DNA of 21,715 nt from Dehalococcoidia bacterium (GTDB taxonomy: Bacteria > Chloroflexota > Dehalococcoidia > GIF9 > AB-539-J10). Shown in pieces: positions 6,728 to 14,342 of this stretch. The notes below the pieces were generated by a model that made no database searches, had not been told where the DNA came from, and was given only the letters and a program-made list of their open reading frames with translations. A program made the translations under genes and the position numbers. The stretch lies in the NCBI GenBank assembly GCA_030606165.1, contig JAUWGZ010000012.1, positions 1 to 21,715 of the forward strand, given 5' to 3'. How positions within the stretch are numbered: position 1 is the first letter of the stretch; each line of letters begins with the position of its first letter.

Positions 6728-8641
6728 TTACTCCTTTTTGCGAACTACTTCTCTTCCTGGCACTGGTGCAGGGACAGGTTCCCCGGAAAGCTTCTCCACT
6801 GCGTCAAAACGCTCAGGGCATACCTGGTAGCATATACCACATTTTATACATTTCTCCTGCTCTATCCAGTGCACTAAATTCTTTCCTCCCTGGATAGCTC
6901 CAGTAGGGCAATTCCGAAGGCAAATCATACAAGCTTGACATTTCTCGGGATCAATATAGTAAGTGATTAAATTCTTACAGACCTTGGCTGGGCAGCGCTT
7001 GTCTTTTATATGAGCTTCATATTCATCTCTGAAATATCTTAAGGTTGTGAGGACGGGATTGGCAGCCGTGGCACCAAGGGCACAAAGCGAAGCATCCTTC
7101 ATTACCTCGGCTATACGCTCCAGAGTCTGCAATTCCTCCTCTTTCCCCTCGCCCTCACAGATATCAGTCAAGATCCCCGAGAGCACCCTTAATCCCTCAC
7201 GGCAGGGAATGCATTTTCCACAGGATTCTTCACAACAGAAGTTGATAAAATATCTTGCCATATCTACCATGCAGGTATCTTCGTCCATCACTATCATCCC
7301 ACCAGACCCCATCATAGAGCCGATTTTAGTCAGCTCATCAAAGTCGATCGGGGTATCTAGATATCGCTCCGAGATGATTCCTCCCGAAGGGCCACCAGTC
7401 TGGACTCCTTTAAATTTCCTCCCTTTGGGGATCCCTCCCCCAATATCATAGATTATTTGTCTCAAAGTCATGCCCATAGGAACTTCTACTAGCCCAGTAT
7501 TGTTCACTTTGCCTACTAAAGAAAAAATCTTCGTTCCCTTACTCCCTTCTGTTCCTATAGAATTAAACCAATCTGAGCCCTTATTGATAATAAAGGGAAC
7601 TGCTGCCCAAGTCTCAACATTGTTCAAGCAAGAAGGTTTTTCTTTATAACCTCTCTGCGACATATGGACGTATTTCATTCTGGGTTCGCCTGCTTTTCCC
7701 TCTATAGCCGTCATCAGAGCGCTTGATTCCCCGGAGACAAATGACCCGGCACCACGATGAACCTTAACATGAAAATTGAATCCTGAGCCCAGGATGTTTT
7801 CACCCAAAAATCCATATTCCTCAGCCTGCTCCAAGGCTACATTTAGGTTTTCTACCGCCAGAGGATATTCCTGACGCACATAGACAAAACCTTCGTGAGA
7901 ACCTATAGCATAAGCTCCAATGACCAGCCCCTCAATGACGCTGTGCGGATTTCCCTCCATGAGTGACCTATCCATGTAAGCACCAGGGTCTCCCTCATCG
8001 CAGTTGACTATGACATATTTAGGTTCTCCGAGGGCATTTTTAGTCTCCTCCCATTTCCTACCCGCGGGGAATCCTCCCCCTCCCCTTCCCCTTAAATCCG
8101 CCTTCTTTATTTCCCCTAGAACCTGGTCCGGAGTCATTTGGGAAAGAACTTTAGAGAGAGCACTGTAACCGCCGATGTACAAATAATCTCCGATATTTTT
8201 GGGATCGATCCACCTATTTGGACCAGAGACAATTCTCTGCTGATTTTTATAAAATGGTATGTCTGACTCACGCACTATCTTTTCCCCAGTGACGGGATCA
8301 CTATAAAGCAATCGCTCAATGATTTTTTTCTCTTTTACACTCTGAACGATTTCGGCTGCATCTTCGGGCTTTACCTTGGTGTAATAGGTTTCTTCAGGAT
8401 AAATCATAACTAACGGTGCCCTTTCGCAAAAGCCAAGGCATCCCGTTCTTTTGAGGTCTATTTCACCTTTTAATGCCTGCGCTTCCAGCTGACTTTGTAA
8501 GCCTTCATAGACGCTCTCACTGCCAGAAGCACGGCCACATGTTCCAGAGGATACAGAAATACAGGGTTTATTAGGGTCTCTCTTCGTCTTTATTTCTTCC
8601 CTTAGCTTTTCTAATTCTGCAAAAGAGTTTATTCGCGGCAT
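6728..8641 (-). CDS. NuoF/HydB-like flavoprotein with 2x[4Fe-4S] tail (first copy)
   Basis: FMN-dependent nicotinamide-oxidising or -reducing subunit, 637 residues. Order: thioredoxin-like [2Fe-2S] domain (C27, C35, C68, C72); nucleotide site GRGGGGFPAGRKW near 185-197; FMN motif DEGDPGAYMDR near 215; SLBB domain; N3 cluster C474, C477, C480 and C520; ferredoxin motifs C568/571/574/578 and C598/601/604/608. It differs from the second copy in the nicotinamide pocket: GESSAL replaces GEETAL near 304, and KYVHMSQRGY replaces the RPPYPA...G motif near 323, removing the aromatic residue that stacks on NADH in complex I. This may change substrate or mode (NADPH, or a bifurcating type). ATG 8641 lies 12 bases after the nuoE stop. 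Its placement between cdhA and cdhB ties it to CODH. Confidence 0.9.
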   Translation of the reverse strand: MPRINSFAELEKLREEIKTKRDPNKPCISVSSGTCGRASGSESVYEGLQSQLEAQALKGEIDLKRTGCLGFCERAPLVMIYPEETYYTKVKPEDAAEIVQSVKEKKIIERLLYSDPVTGEKIVRESDIPFYKNQQRIVSGPNRWIDPKNIGDYLYIGGYSALSKVLSQMTPDQVLGEIKKADLRGRGGGGFPAGRKWEETKNALGEPKYVIVNCDEGDPGAYMDRSLMEGNPHSVIEGLVIGAYAIGSHEGFVYVRQEYPLAVENLNVALEQAEEYGFLGENILGSGFNFHVKVHRGAGSFVSGESSALMTAIEGKAGEPRMKYVHMSQRGYKEKPSCLNNVETWAAVPFIINKGSDWFNSIGTEGSKGTKIFSLVGKVNNTGLVEVPMGMTLRQIIYDIGGGIPKGRKFKGVQTGGPSGGIISERYLDTPIDFDELTKIGSMMGSGGMIVMDEDTCMVDMARYFINFCCEESCGKCIPCREGLRVLSGILTDICEGEGKEEELQTLERIAEVMKDASLCALGATAANPVLTTLRYFRDEYEAHIKDKRCPAKVCKNLITYYIDPEKCQACMICLRNCPTGAIQGGKNLVHWIEQEKCIKCGICYQVCPERFDAVEKLSGEPVPAPVPGREVVRKKE

Positions 8642-8652
8642 AATTCCCTCCT

Positions 8653-9111
8653 TTACTTATATTTCTCGAGAGCTTCTTCTACATCGGGAATCGTTAGATG
8701 GCCGTGATACCCATCGTCAACCGTCATCATTGGACCCATAGCGCAACAGCCAAGGCAATTCACCGTTTCAAAACTAAACTTCATATCCGAGCTTGTCTCC
8801 CCGGGCTCGATGCCGAGGAGTTGCTGCACTCTATCACGGATAAGTGGCGAGCCACGAACTTGACAGGCAGTTCCCATACATACTCTAACCAAGTGCCGCC
8901 CTCTGGGAGCAAGACTGAATACCTTATAGTATGTTGCTACTTGATATACACGAGTGAGAGGGACCCCCAATTGCTTGCCTACCTCGGTCAGCACTTCTTT
9001 CGGAAGCCAACCGAGACCGCTCTGGACATCCAAAAGGATTTGAATTAGCATGCCCCTATCCTCTTGATACTTATCTACAATTTTACTTACTATCCCTGAA
9101 ATTCCTATCAT
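8653..9111 (-). CDS. NuoE/HydC-like [2Fe-2S] thioredoxin-fold subunit (first copy)
   Basis: 152-residue small subunit that pairs with the next gene, the first NuoF-like protein. The four cluster cysteines are in CMGTAC (near 79-84) and CLGCC (near 119-123). The N-terminal helical part (ILLDVQSGLGWLPKEVLTEV) is typical of the family. ATG 9111 follows AAAGGATG at a normal distance. It lies 48 bases after cdhA. It is clearly paralogous to the second NuoE in the operon but only moderately similar by eye, so the two modules are probably old duplicates or separately acquired, not a recent tandem copy. Confidence 0.9.
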   Translation of the reverse strand: MIGISGIVSKIVDKYQEDRGMLIQILLDVQSGLGWLPKEVLTEVGKQLGVPLTRVYQVATYYKVFSLAPRGRHLVRVCMGTACQVRGSPLIRDRVQQLLGIEPGETSSDMKFSFETVNCLGCCAMGPMMTVDDGYHGHLTIPDVEEALEKYK

Positions 9112-9159
9112 TTTTTCACATCCTTTCTCGTATTGCCTCCTCGAGTTCCTTATCCTCTC

Positions 9160-11466
9160 TTAATGTATCACCGCATCCACAGGAACCTTAGTGGGATAGG
9201 TGCCAATGAGGGTAGGCAATCCAATGGGCTCTCTGGGCTGCCAGCCGATTTCCTGTAGGTATGCCCGTACTTCCTTTTTATAGACCAATGGTATATCGGC
9301 ATCCCTGCGGACAAAGAGGTGAATATCTTCAGGGAGACCGGCTCCAATATATTTCTTATACAGGGAAACGTAGTGGTTCAGTTTTATCGCTCTTCCCTGA
9401 GGAGTATCGTTTCTTCTTATGCAAAGCTTGGCAATCATGGGCATGGCTTTCTCTTTAGTCTCACATACATAGGCCAGGTGCTCAGGTGCTGGCTCCACCG
9501 TATCCACAATCTCCCTTTTCCTGGCATCCATAACCTTCCAGTCGTCCTCTTCCTTCCTGGAGAGGAATAGTCTTCTATACTTGGAGGAGTGAGGTCCCAA
9601 AACAACAGGAACACCCAGCCTGTTAAACCCTGTGCCAATGGAAGCCGCCTTTTGGGACATGGCACCCCAGGCTACGCCGCAGGCGCCCACCCGGTTAAGG
9701 ACATAATCGGCCATGACCTCGTAGTTGCCTCTCAAGGGAAGAGCAGCAAAGATATTGGCTATTTTTATTGCTGCTCCAGAGATGTGAGCATTGGAAACAC
9801 AGGAGCCAATGTTTACTACTCCGCCGCCGTCAAAGTCGGGAGGGTATTTTTCATAAACTGTCAAGCCATCCTTATCCTTTTTCATTCCGGCGACCATAGC
9901 AGCACAACCCGTGAGAACCACGATATATTTTCTCCTGGCGAATTCATCCACCATGTCGGCAACATCATCTATATCGGGGTAATTAGAACAGCCTACTAAG
10001 GCAATAACTCCCGGGATTGTGCCTAAAGTTAGAGGCGCACCAACATTTCTTATCTCGGTATCCATAACCGGACCGCGTCCAGCCCTGCATTTCCAGGTCT
10101 CCATGCCCGCTGCTGTCTGCATTATCTTAAAGATGGGAACATTATTGGGACATTCCTCTTCACATTTACCGCAGCCAATACAGCGCAGGAATTGCTGCCT
10201 TATTAAGTCAAAGTTACCTTTGGCGACCTCAGTTATACCACCGCCAATACTAAAGAGGTTAGGGCATACCTGCTCACACATGCCACAATTAGTGCACTTC
10301 TTAGCCAGCTCTATGGCTTCTTCCTCCGCTACCCATCCCTTCTTTCTCTGGGGAGCGATTGCCATGGCGACTCTAACCGCCACCTCAGCCGCCTTGGGGG
10401 AATCCAGGATGGCGAACTGCTCCTTATTATCCACCATTCTCCTTACTATCTCATCTGGATCCATTTCTGTGGCATCCTCAAGTCCATACATAGCCTTGTC
10501 CAGACAGGCGATAACTGCTGAACCCACCTTGGCTGCCTCCTGAGGCGTATCTGTTCTGATGCATTGCTCGTCAGTCATTATCACATCGGCAATGCCTGCC
10601 CTCATGAAGAAAAGCTGGCGGGAAAGAGGACCAACTATTTTGGCTTTGTCCGAATACCTGGTTGTTTCCAGTGCAGTGCAGCACAGGCCGCAGACCTCCA
10701 CCTGGTCTTCAAGGTTGTGTTCCCTGAGGTAGTCAATTACCACCGTCGAGGTAGCTGGGTTATGCCCCGATACCAGGATCACAGGCTTACTCTTATCTAT
10801 TGCACCCCATCCCATGTCAACTAGAGGTGTGTCAGCAACGGAAGTGGGGAAATCGAATCCTACAATCTGAGCGATGTCAGCTATTTCCATGCCAACGTGG
10901 TCCAGCATGCTGGCATGCAAGGCCTTGGATTCATAGTCCAGAGCGCTTCCCTCTTGCCCCGTATGGCAAGAATCAAGAAGATGAGCAATCTCTTTGAAGA
11001 CATACTCTAGAGCTATTTGAAGGTCTCCCAGAGTCTCAGGCTTCAGGCCTACAACTGTCCTTATATTCGGTGCTTCTACTTCGATAGATGTTCCTAAATC
11101 TACCTTCTTGTCCGAACCGTGCCTTTCAATCAAGAACTCCAAAATGTGCCCACCATGAGCAGCGTGAGCGGAACATCCTATCAAGCAGGCGAGAAGTATA
11201 AACCTAGCTTGTTGGGTAGCTATATCAATACCACAGGCGCCTCTTTTCCCTTCGGTGAGGTCACACTTACCGTAGGTACAGAAGCAACACAAATCACAGA
11301 ATGGCGAGTAAAAAGGCGTATATGTTTTCAATAGCCTCATGTCCCATTGTCTGAGGTCAGGCATTTCCGGCATCGGAGTGGGACCTACTGGCTCCCAGGG
11401 AATCTCCGCTTTTATCTTCTTATGAATCTCTTCTAATTTCCGTGTTATTTCTTTTATTTCTGCCAT
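9160..11466 (-). CDS. cdhA: Archaeal-type CO dehydrogenase catalytic (alpha) subunit
   Basis: Interconverts CO and CO2 at a nickel-iron C-cluster. From ATG 11,466 it has 768 residues, the archaeal CdhA size; bacterial CooS/AcsA is about 630-670. The extra length includes an internal ferredoxin domain with C391/394/397/401 and C429/432/435/439, the hallmark of CdhA. B/D-cluster cysteines lie at 57, 60, 61, 63, 68 and 78. All expected C-cluster ligands are seen: H235 (SGHNPA), C263, C302 (DEQC), C493 (VGCSN), C521 (TGCAAM) and C556 (GSCVSNAH), so it should be active. A frame extending to 11,577 overlaps acsD; the chosen ATG follows GAGGT and lies two bases after the acsD stop, indicating coupling. 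Electrons probably leave through the ferredoxin domain to the NuoEF-like module encoded next. Confidence 0.95.
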   Translation of the reverse strand: MAEIKEITRKLEEIHKKIKAEIPWEPVGPTPMPEMPDLRQWDMRLLKTYTPFYSPFCDLCCFCTYGKCDLTEGKRGACGIDIATQQARFILLACLIGCSAHAAHGGHILEFLIERHGSDKKVDLGTSIEVEAPNIRTVVGLKPETLGDLQIALEYVFKEIAHLLDSCHTGQEGSALDYESKALHASMLDHVGMEIADIAQIVGFDFPTSVADTPLVDMGWGAIDKSKPVILVSGHNPATSTVVIDYLREHNLEDQVEVCGLCCTALETTRYSDKAKIVGPLSRQLFFMRAGIADVIMTDEQCIRTDTPQEAAKVGSAVIACLDKAMYGLEDATEMDPDEIVRRMVDNKEQFAILDSPKAAEVAVRVAMAIAPQRKKGWVAEEEAIELAKKCTNCGMCEQVCPNLFSIGGGITEVAKGNFDLIRQQFLRCIGCGKCEEECPNNVPIFKIMQTAAGMETWKCRAGRGPVMDTEIRNVGAPLTLGTIPGVIALVGCSNYPDIDDVADMVDEFARRKYIVVLTGCAAMVAGMKKDKDGLTVYEKYPPDFDGGGVVNIGSCVSNAHISGAAIKIANIFAALPLRGNYEVMADYVLNRVGACGVAWGAMSQKAASIGTGFNRLGVPVVLGPHSSKYRRLFLSRKEEDDWKVMDARKREIVDTVEPAPEHLAYVCETKEKAMPMIAKLCIRRNDTPQGRAIKLNHYVSLYKKYIGAGLPEDIHLFVRRDADIPLVYKKEVRAYLQEIGWQPREPIGLPTLIGTYPTKVPVDAVIH

Positions 11467-11468
11467 TT

Positions 11469-12374
11469 TTACCTCGTCTCTATCGTTTCTTTTATTAATT
11501 TCAAGGTCTCGGGATGCCTTAAGACAATAATATTCGCTCCAGCCAGTAAAAGTGATAGCGCTGTTATTCCTTCCCAAAGCAATCCTTGTTCCTTGTTTTC
11601 CTTAGCCTGTTTTGTCTTCCAGCACTCTCTCCCTAGGTTAGCGATAATGGGCATCATTGTCATATTATCCTTGGTGATTATCCCAATCTGCTTCACCCTT
11701 TCCATCAGAGAAAAGCTGTATTCCACACCATAGCCTAATGCTGCGGATTCAGGATCGATAACTATCTTTTCAACGGGGAAAAACTTGCTGAGCTTTACAT
11801 TTAGCTCCTTCAGCAAATTGATGTCTAAAGGAGTCTGGGCAATAGCCGTGTGCCCATGGTCTAGAATCGCTTTGCCCACTGCTTCGTAATTTTCCTTAAG
11901 AACTGGGCCTATAAGGAGGTTCATTCCATCGCATACTTCAGCAACCTTGGAAAGAACCTCAACATCCTTCTTTTCATCTCCTGAACCATAGACAATCAAA
12001 GACACATTTATTGCCTCGGCTACCGCTTTAGCCAATTCCGCTGCTTTGTCAGCAGGAGCATCCTTGACCGCCGGGTCGGTACTCATAAGGAAAAGCGACA
12101 CGGCATCTACAGCAAAGTCCTGACATTTCTTAGCCCATTTTACCGGGTCGGAAATTACATCCTGAAAGGGCTCAACTAGATGCTTTGGCCAATCTTGAGG
12201 TTCCATATCAAGAACTTCCAAGGCAAACTTCGCTGGATTGGGATTTGAGCCCTGGTCAAAAAAATGAAGTGGGAGGATATTCTCCCCCCCAATCTTCAAG
12301 CTCTTCTCTCCTTTCCCAATAGTTACTTCTCTAACTACCCCAGTATACGCTTCAACTGGTGCTTTATATTCCAT
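11469..12374 (-). CDS. acsD: Corrinoid iron-sulfur protein small (delta) subunit
   Basis: TIM-barrel partner of AcsC; the heterodimer carries the methyl-cobamide that feeds acetyl-CoA synthase. It has 301 residues, close to the family norm. The N-terminus (VREVTIGKGEKSLKIGGENI, near 14-33) and HFFDQGSNPNPAKFALEVLD (about 37-56) are characteristic of CdhD/AcsD, as is the C-terminal MPIIANLGRECWK followed by a helix ending ANIIVLRHPET. No cluster cysteines are expected in this subunit and none are grouped. ATG 12,374 has a strong AAGGAGGG upstream. The stop codon lies two bases before the cdhA ATG. The 107-base gap to the preceding acsE holds a REP-like palindrome. Confidence 0.94.
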   Translation of the reverse strand: MEYKAPVEAYTGVVREVTIGKGEKSLKIGGENILPLHFFDQGSNPNPAKFALEVLDMEPQDWPKHLVEPFQDVISDPVKWAKKCQDFAVDAVSLFLMSTDPAVKDAPADKAAELAKAVAEAINVSLIVYGSGDEKKDVEVLSKVAEVCDGMNLLIGPVLKENYEAVGKAILDHGHTAIAQTPLDINLLKELNVKLSKFFPVEKIVIDPESAALGYGVEYSFSLMERVKQIGIITKDNMTMMPIIANLGRECWKTKQAKENKEQGLLWEGITALSLLLAGANIIVLRHPETLKLIKETIETR

Positions 12375-12417
12375 TCCTTACCCTCCTTGACTTTCCAGGG
12401 TTATTTAACAACCCTCC

Positions 12418-12472
12418 TGTCATTCTGAGCGGAGCGAAGAATCTAGACCCTTCGCTATTGCTCAGGGTGACA
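12418..12472. repeat. REP-like imperfect palindrome between acsE and acsD
   Basis: A roughly 55-base palindrome centred on TCTAGA. The arms begin TGTCATTCTGAGC on the left and end GCTCAGGGTGACA on the right, and each contains AGCGAAG or its complement. This is the CTGAGC/GCGAAG repeat family common in Dehalococcoidia-like and many other genomes. Being transcribed, it would fold into a stable hairpin in the mRNA after acsE. Its translation gives the spurious VTLSNSEG and FAPLRMT peptides often misannotated as genes. Confidence 0.7.
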
Positions 12473-12481
12473 AACTGAGTG

Positions 12482-13369
12482 TTAACTTTCAAGCCAGGCA
12501 TCGGAGTACAAGGTCTCTCCCATAAGGACCTTGGCCGTCTTAACATACTCAATTTCTTTTTGAGATAGGGAGGAGAGGTCTATGTCAGCCCCATCCATGG
12601 TCTTGTAAATAAGTTCGACAATTTCCGGCATCTCTCCCTTGGTCAAGCTCATAAGCTCCTTATCCAAAGGATCAGCGATGGCAGAATAAAGCCTATTCCT
12701 CTCGAGCATGACCATATAAGTGCGGTTAAGAGGCGGCCTAAGCTGATCTGGCACGCCATTGGATGTATTGGAAAGTCCTACCGTGGATTTAACCCCGGGC
12801 AAAACATCCTCAAGTATCTTGATAAATTCTAGATTTAGCACAGTGAACCTCTGCCCCTCTCCAGCGGTGCTGATGGGAAGGAGTATGGGGTCAACCCAGA
12901 TGTCCTCGTTAGGAATCCCCAATTCATTAGCATAGGCAACCGTGTCCATAATACTCTCTACCTTAGACTCAACATCTGGAGGCATTCCTTTGTCCGTCAT
13001 CACTGAAATCACCACATTGCAGTTATATTTTTGGGCTAAAGGAAGCATTTGCTCTTTTGAGAGACTCTTTCCCGAGGCAGAGTTAAGTAGGGGCTTTCGC
13101 TTGCAAGCTTTCAGGCCTGCTTCTATAGCCACAGGATTCAGGGTATCTATGGACAAAGGTAAATCGGTAGCTTCCTGAACTGCGTTGACCAACCATTGCA
13201 TGGTCTCTTCGGTGTCTTTTTTCATGGGGCCAACATTCAAGTCAATGTAACCGGCTCCAGCTTCAGTTTGGACTTTAGCTAAATCCTGGAGTACTTTGGC
13301 ATCTCTCTCCCTTATCGCTGTGGAAATTGCCTGAGCTATGACATGTATATTTTCGCCAATAATGACCAT
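12482..13369 (-). CDS. acsE: Methyltetrahydrofolate:corrinoid iron-sulfur protein methyltransferase
   Basis: Transfers the methyl group of 5-methyl-tetrahydrofolate to the cobamide of AcsCD. It has 295 residues from ATG 13,369; known AcsE is about 262. The pterin-binding TIM barrel shows its conserved pieces in order: GYIDLNVGP, LSIDTLNP, LLNSASG, VDPILLPIS and GLSNTSNG, which contain the Asp and Asn residues that bind the pterin. The frame extends to 13,438, but GGAGGT about eight bases before 13,369 and the conserved start MVIIGENIHVIAQ fix the start there. It is the first gene of the operon, directly behind the promoter at 13,418-13,446. It shows that the methyl branch is folate-based (bacterial), although the downstream complex is archaeal-like. 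Confidence 0.95.
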   Translation of the reverse strand: MVIIGENIHVIAQAISTAIRERDAKVLQDLAKVQTEAGAGYIDLNVGPMKKDTEETMQWLVNAVQEATDLPLSIDTLNPVAIEAGLKACKRKPLLNSASGKSLSKEQMLPLAQKYNCNVVISVMTDKGMPPDVESKVESIMDTVAYANELGIPNEDIWVDPILLPISTAGEGQRFTVLNLEFIKILEDVLPGVKSTVGLSNTSNGVPDQLRPPLNRTYMVMLERNRLYSAIADPLDKELMSLTKGEMPEIVELIYKTMDGADIDLSSLSQKEIEYVKTAKVLMGETLYSDAWLES

Positions 13370-13417
13370 ACCGAGTACCTCCGATTTATCGGTTGGGTAT
13401 CCGGGATAAACCATTGC

Positions 13418-13446
13418 AATATAGCAAGGAAAAGGCAATTTGTCAA
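13418..13446 (-). promoter_or_regulatory. Sigma-70-type promoter of the CODH/ACS operon
   Basis: On the minus strand TTGACA (13,446-13,441) and TATATT (13,423-13,418) are separated by 17 bases, nearly the full consensus. Transcription would begin near 13,411, leaving a leader of about 40 bases before the acsE start, with its GGAGGT in place. No other comparably strong promoter was noticed on this strand down to position 1, so the roughly 13-kb gene set may be one transcript. Confidence 0.7.
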
Positions 13447-13536
13447 AATCCTTGTTGGCCCCTGTAACAATCTTGGCAGCTGTATCCGCTATAGCGCGTT
13501 AAATTTCCTTTTCCCAGAGAAAGAAATAAGGGGTAA

Positions 13537-13566
13537 TTAACGCTAATCTCAGCGCTTTGCTATAAT
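13537..13566 (+). promoter_or_regulatory. Putative promoter of the dnaJ-like gene
   Basis: TTAACG (13,537-13,542) and a perfect TATAAT (13,561-13,566) are 18 bases apart on the plus strand, about 85 bases before the DnaJ-like start. It is divergent from the operon promoter; the roughly 280-base gap between acsE and the DnaJ-like gene holds both promoters and a palindrome. A CIRCE heat-shock operator was looked for and not found. Confidence 0.4.
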
Positions 13567-13622
13567 TTTTTGTGAATATTAGGGAGCGGGCAGACAGCAA
13601 AATTCCGGCAATTGCCTGGGAG

Positions 13623-13638
13623 TCCCGACTAGTCGGGA
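13623..13638. promoter_or_regulatory. Perfect 16-base palindrome before the dnaJ-like start
   Basis: TCCCGACTAGTCGGGA is a perfect inverted repeat ending 12 bases before the ATG at 13,651. It sits where the ribosome binding site should be, and no better Shine-Dalgarno is visible. It could be an operator, an mRNA hairpin that controls translation, or a short dispersed repeat. Only one copy was noticed in this window. Confidence 0.4.
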
Positions 13639-13650
13639 TAGCAAGCTTAA

Positions 13651-14313
13651 ATGGCTAAGGATTATTATAGGATTTTAGGCGTACCAGAGAACGCCACGGA
13701 TGGAGAGATTAAGAAGGCCTATCGGAAACTAGCCATGCAATACCATCCCGACCGCAATCCCGGGAAAGAGAAGTGGGCTAATGAGAAATTCAAGGAGATA
13801 AACGAGGCTTACGGAGTCCTTGGTGACCCTCAAAAAAGAAAACAATACGACCAGTTTGGTACTGTAGGTGATATAGGCGACATCTTCAGCAGTCCTTTCA
13901 CTACAACCACTTTTGAGGAAATGATGAAGGACTTCGGCGGGGCTGGCCTGAGATTTGATTTCCTCGACGACATATTTGGCGATTTCTTGAAGGGCAGAGG
14001 TTCTTCTTTCTCTTTTAGAAGCTTCGGTGGTAGGCCTGGGAGAGTGAGATTTAAAGCTCGGCCGGGGCAAGAAATCAACCTGGGTGAAATATTTGGCCAA
14101 GCTCGAAGACCCCAGGAGGTTCATTATGAGCTTGCAATTAGCCGAGGAGAGGCTTTGCAGGGGGTGAAGAAGATATTAAAGAGGAGGGGGAAAAGACTGG
14201 AAGTGAAGATTCCTGCCGGGGTAAGAACGGGCAACGTGGTGAGACTGAGGAATGCTCGCCAGATAAGCGATGGCTCGCCCGGCGACATATTGATTAAAGT
14301 TATAGTTAAATAA
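13651..14313 (+). CDS. Short DnaJ-family (CbpA-like) co-chaperone without zinc finger
   Basis: J-domain protein that stimulates DnaK ATPase. Residues 1-68 are a complete J domain with the HPD tripeptide in MQYHPDRNPGK and KFKEINEAYGVLGD. A Gly/Phe-rich linker follows (about 75-135; FRSFGGRPGRVRF). Residues about 150-220 form one beta-rich C-terminal domain (YELAISRGEALQG, VKIPAGVRTGNVVRL, GDILIKVIVK). The CxxCxGxG zinc repeats and the second C-terminal domain with the dimerisation helix are missing; CbpA/DnaJ proteins usually have 300-380 residues, so this is a trimmed member at 220. The start has no clear ribosome binding site other than the palindrome just upstream. No DnaK or GrpE gene is nearby. 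Confidence 0.88.
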   Translation: MAKDYYRILGVPENATDGEIKKAYRKLAMQYHPDRNPGKEKWANEKFKEINEAYGVLGDPQKRKQYDQFGTVGDIGDIFSSPFTTTTFEEMMKDFGGAGLRFDFLDDIFGDFLKGRGSSFSFRSFGGRPGRVRFKARPGQEINLGEIFGQARRPQEVHYELAISRGEALQGVKKILKRRGKRLEVKIPAGVRTGNVVRLRNARQISDGSPGDILIKVIVK

Positions 14314-14342
14314 GCCCGGCCTTGCACTCAATGTATTTCTGT

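Noticed and set aside
9435..9665. Open frame inside cdhA on the same strand, and several long plus-strand frames opposite the operon genes
   Set aside because: They lie wholly within strongly conserved coding sequence and show no family features; shadows of the real genes.
11467..11577. 37-residue N-terminal extension of CdhA
   Set aside because: It overlaps the acsD coding region on the same strand; the ATG at 11,466 has GAGGT and matches the family N-terminus.
12364..12552. Open frame of 62 residues on the minus strand between acsE and acsD
   Set aside because: It reads through the REP-like palindrome (VTLSNSEG, FAPLRMT peptides are the well-known translation of this repeat) and overlaps acsE; no ribosome binding site.
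13450..13650. CIRCE-type heat-shock operator before the dnaJ-like gene
   Set aside because: No TTAGCACTC-N9-GAGTGCTAA-like sequence; only a short GCGTTAA/TTAACGC inverted pair 34 bases apart.
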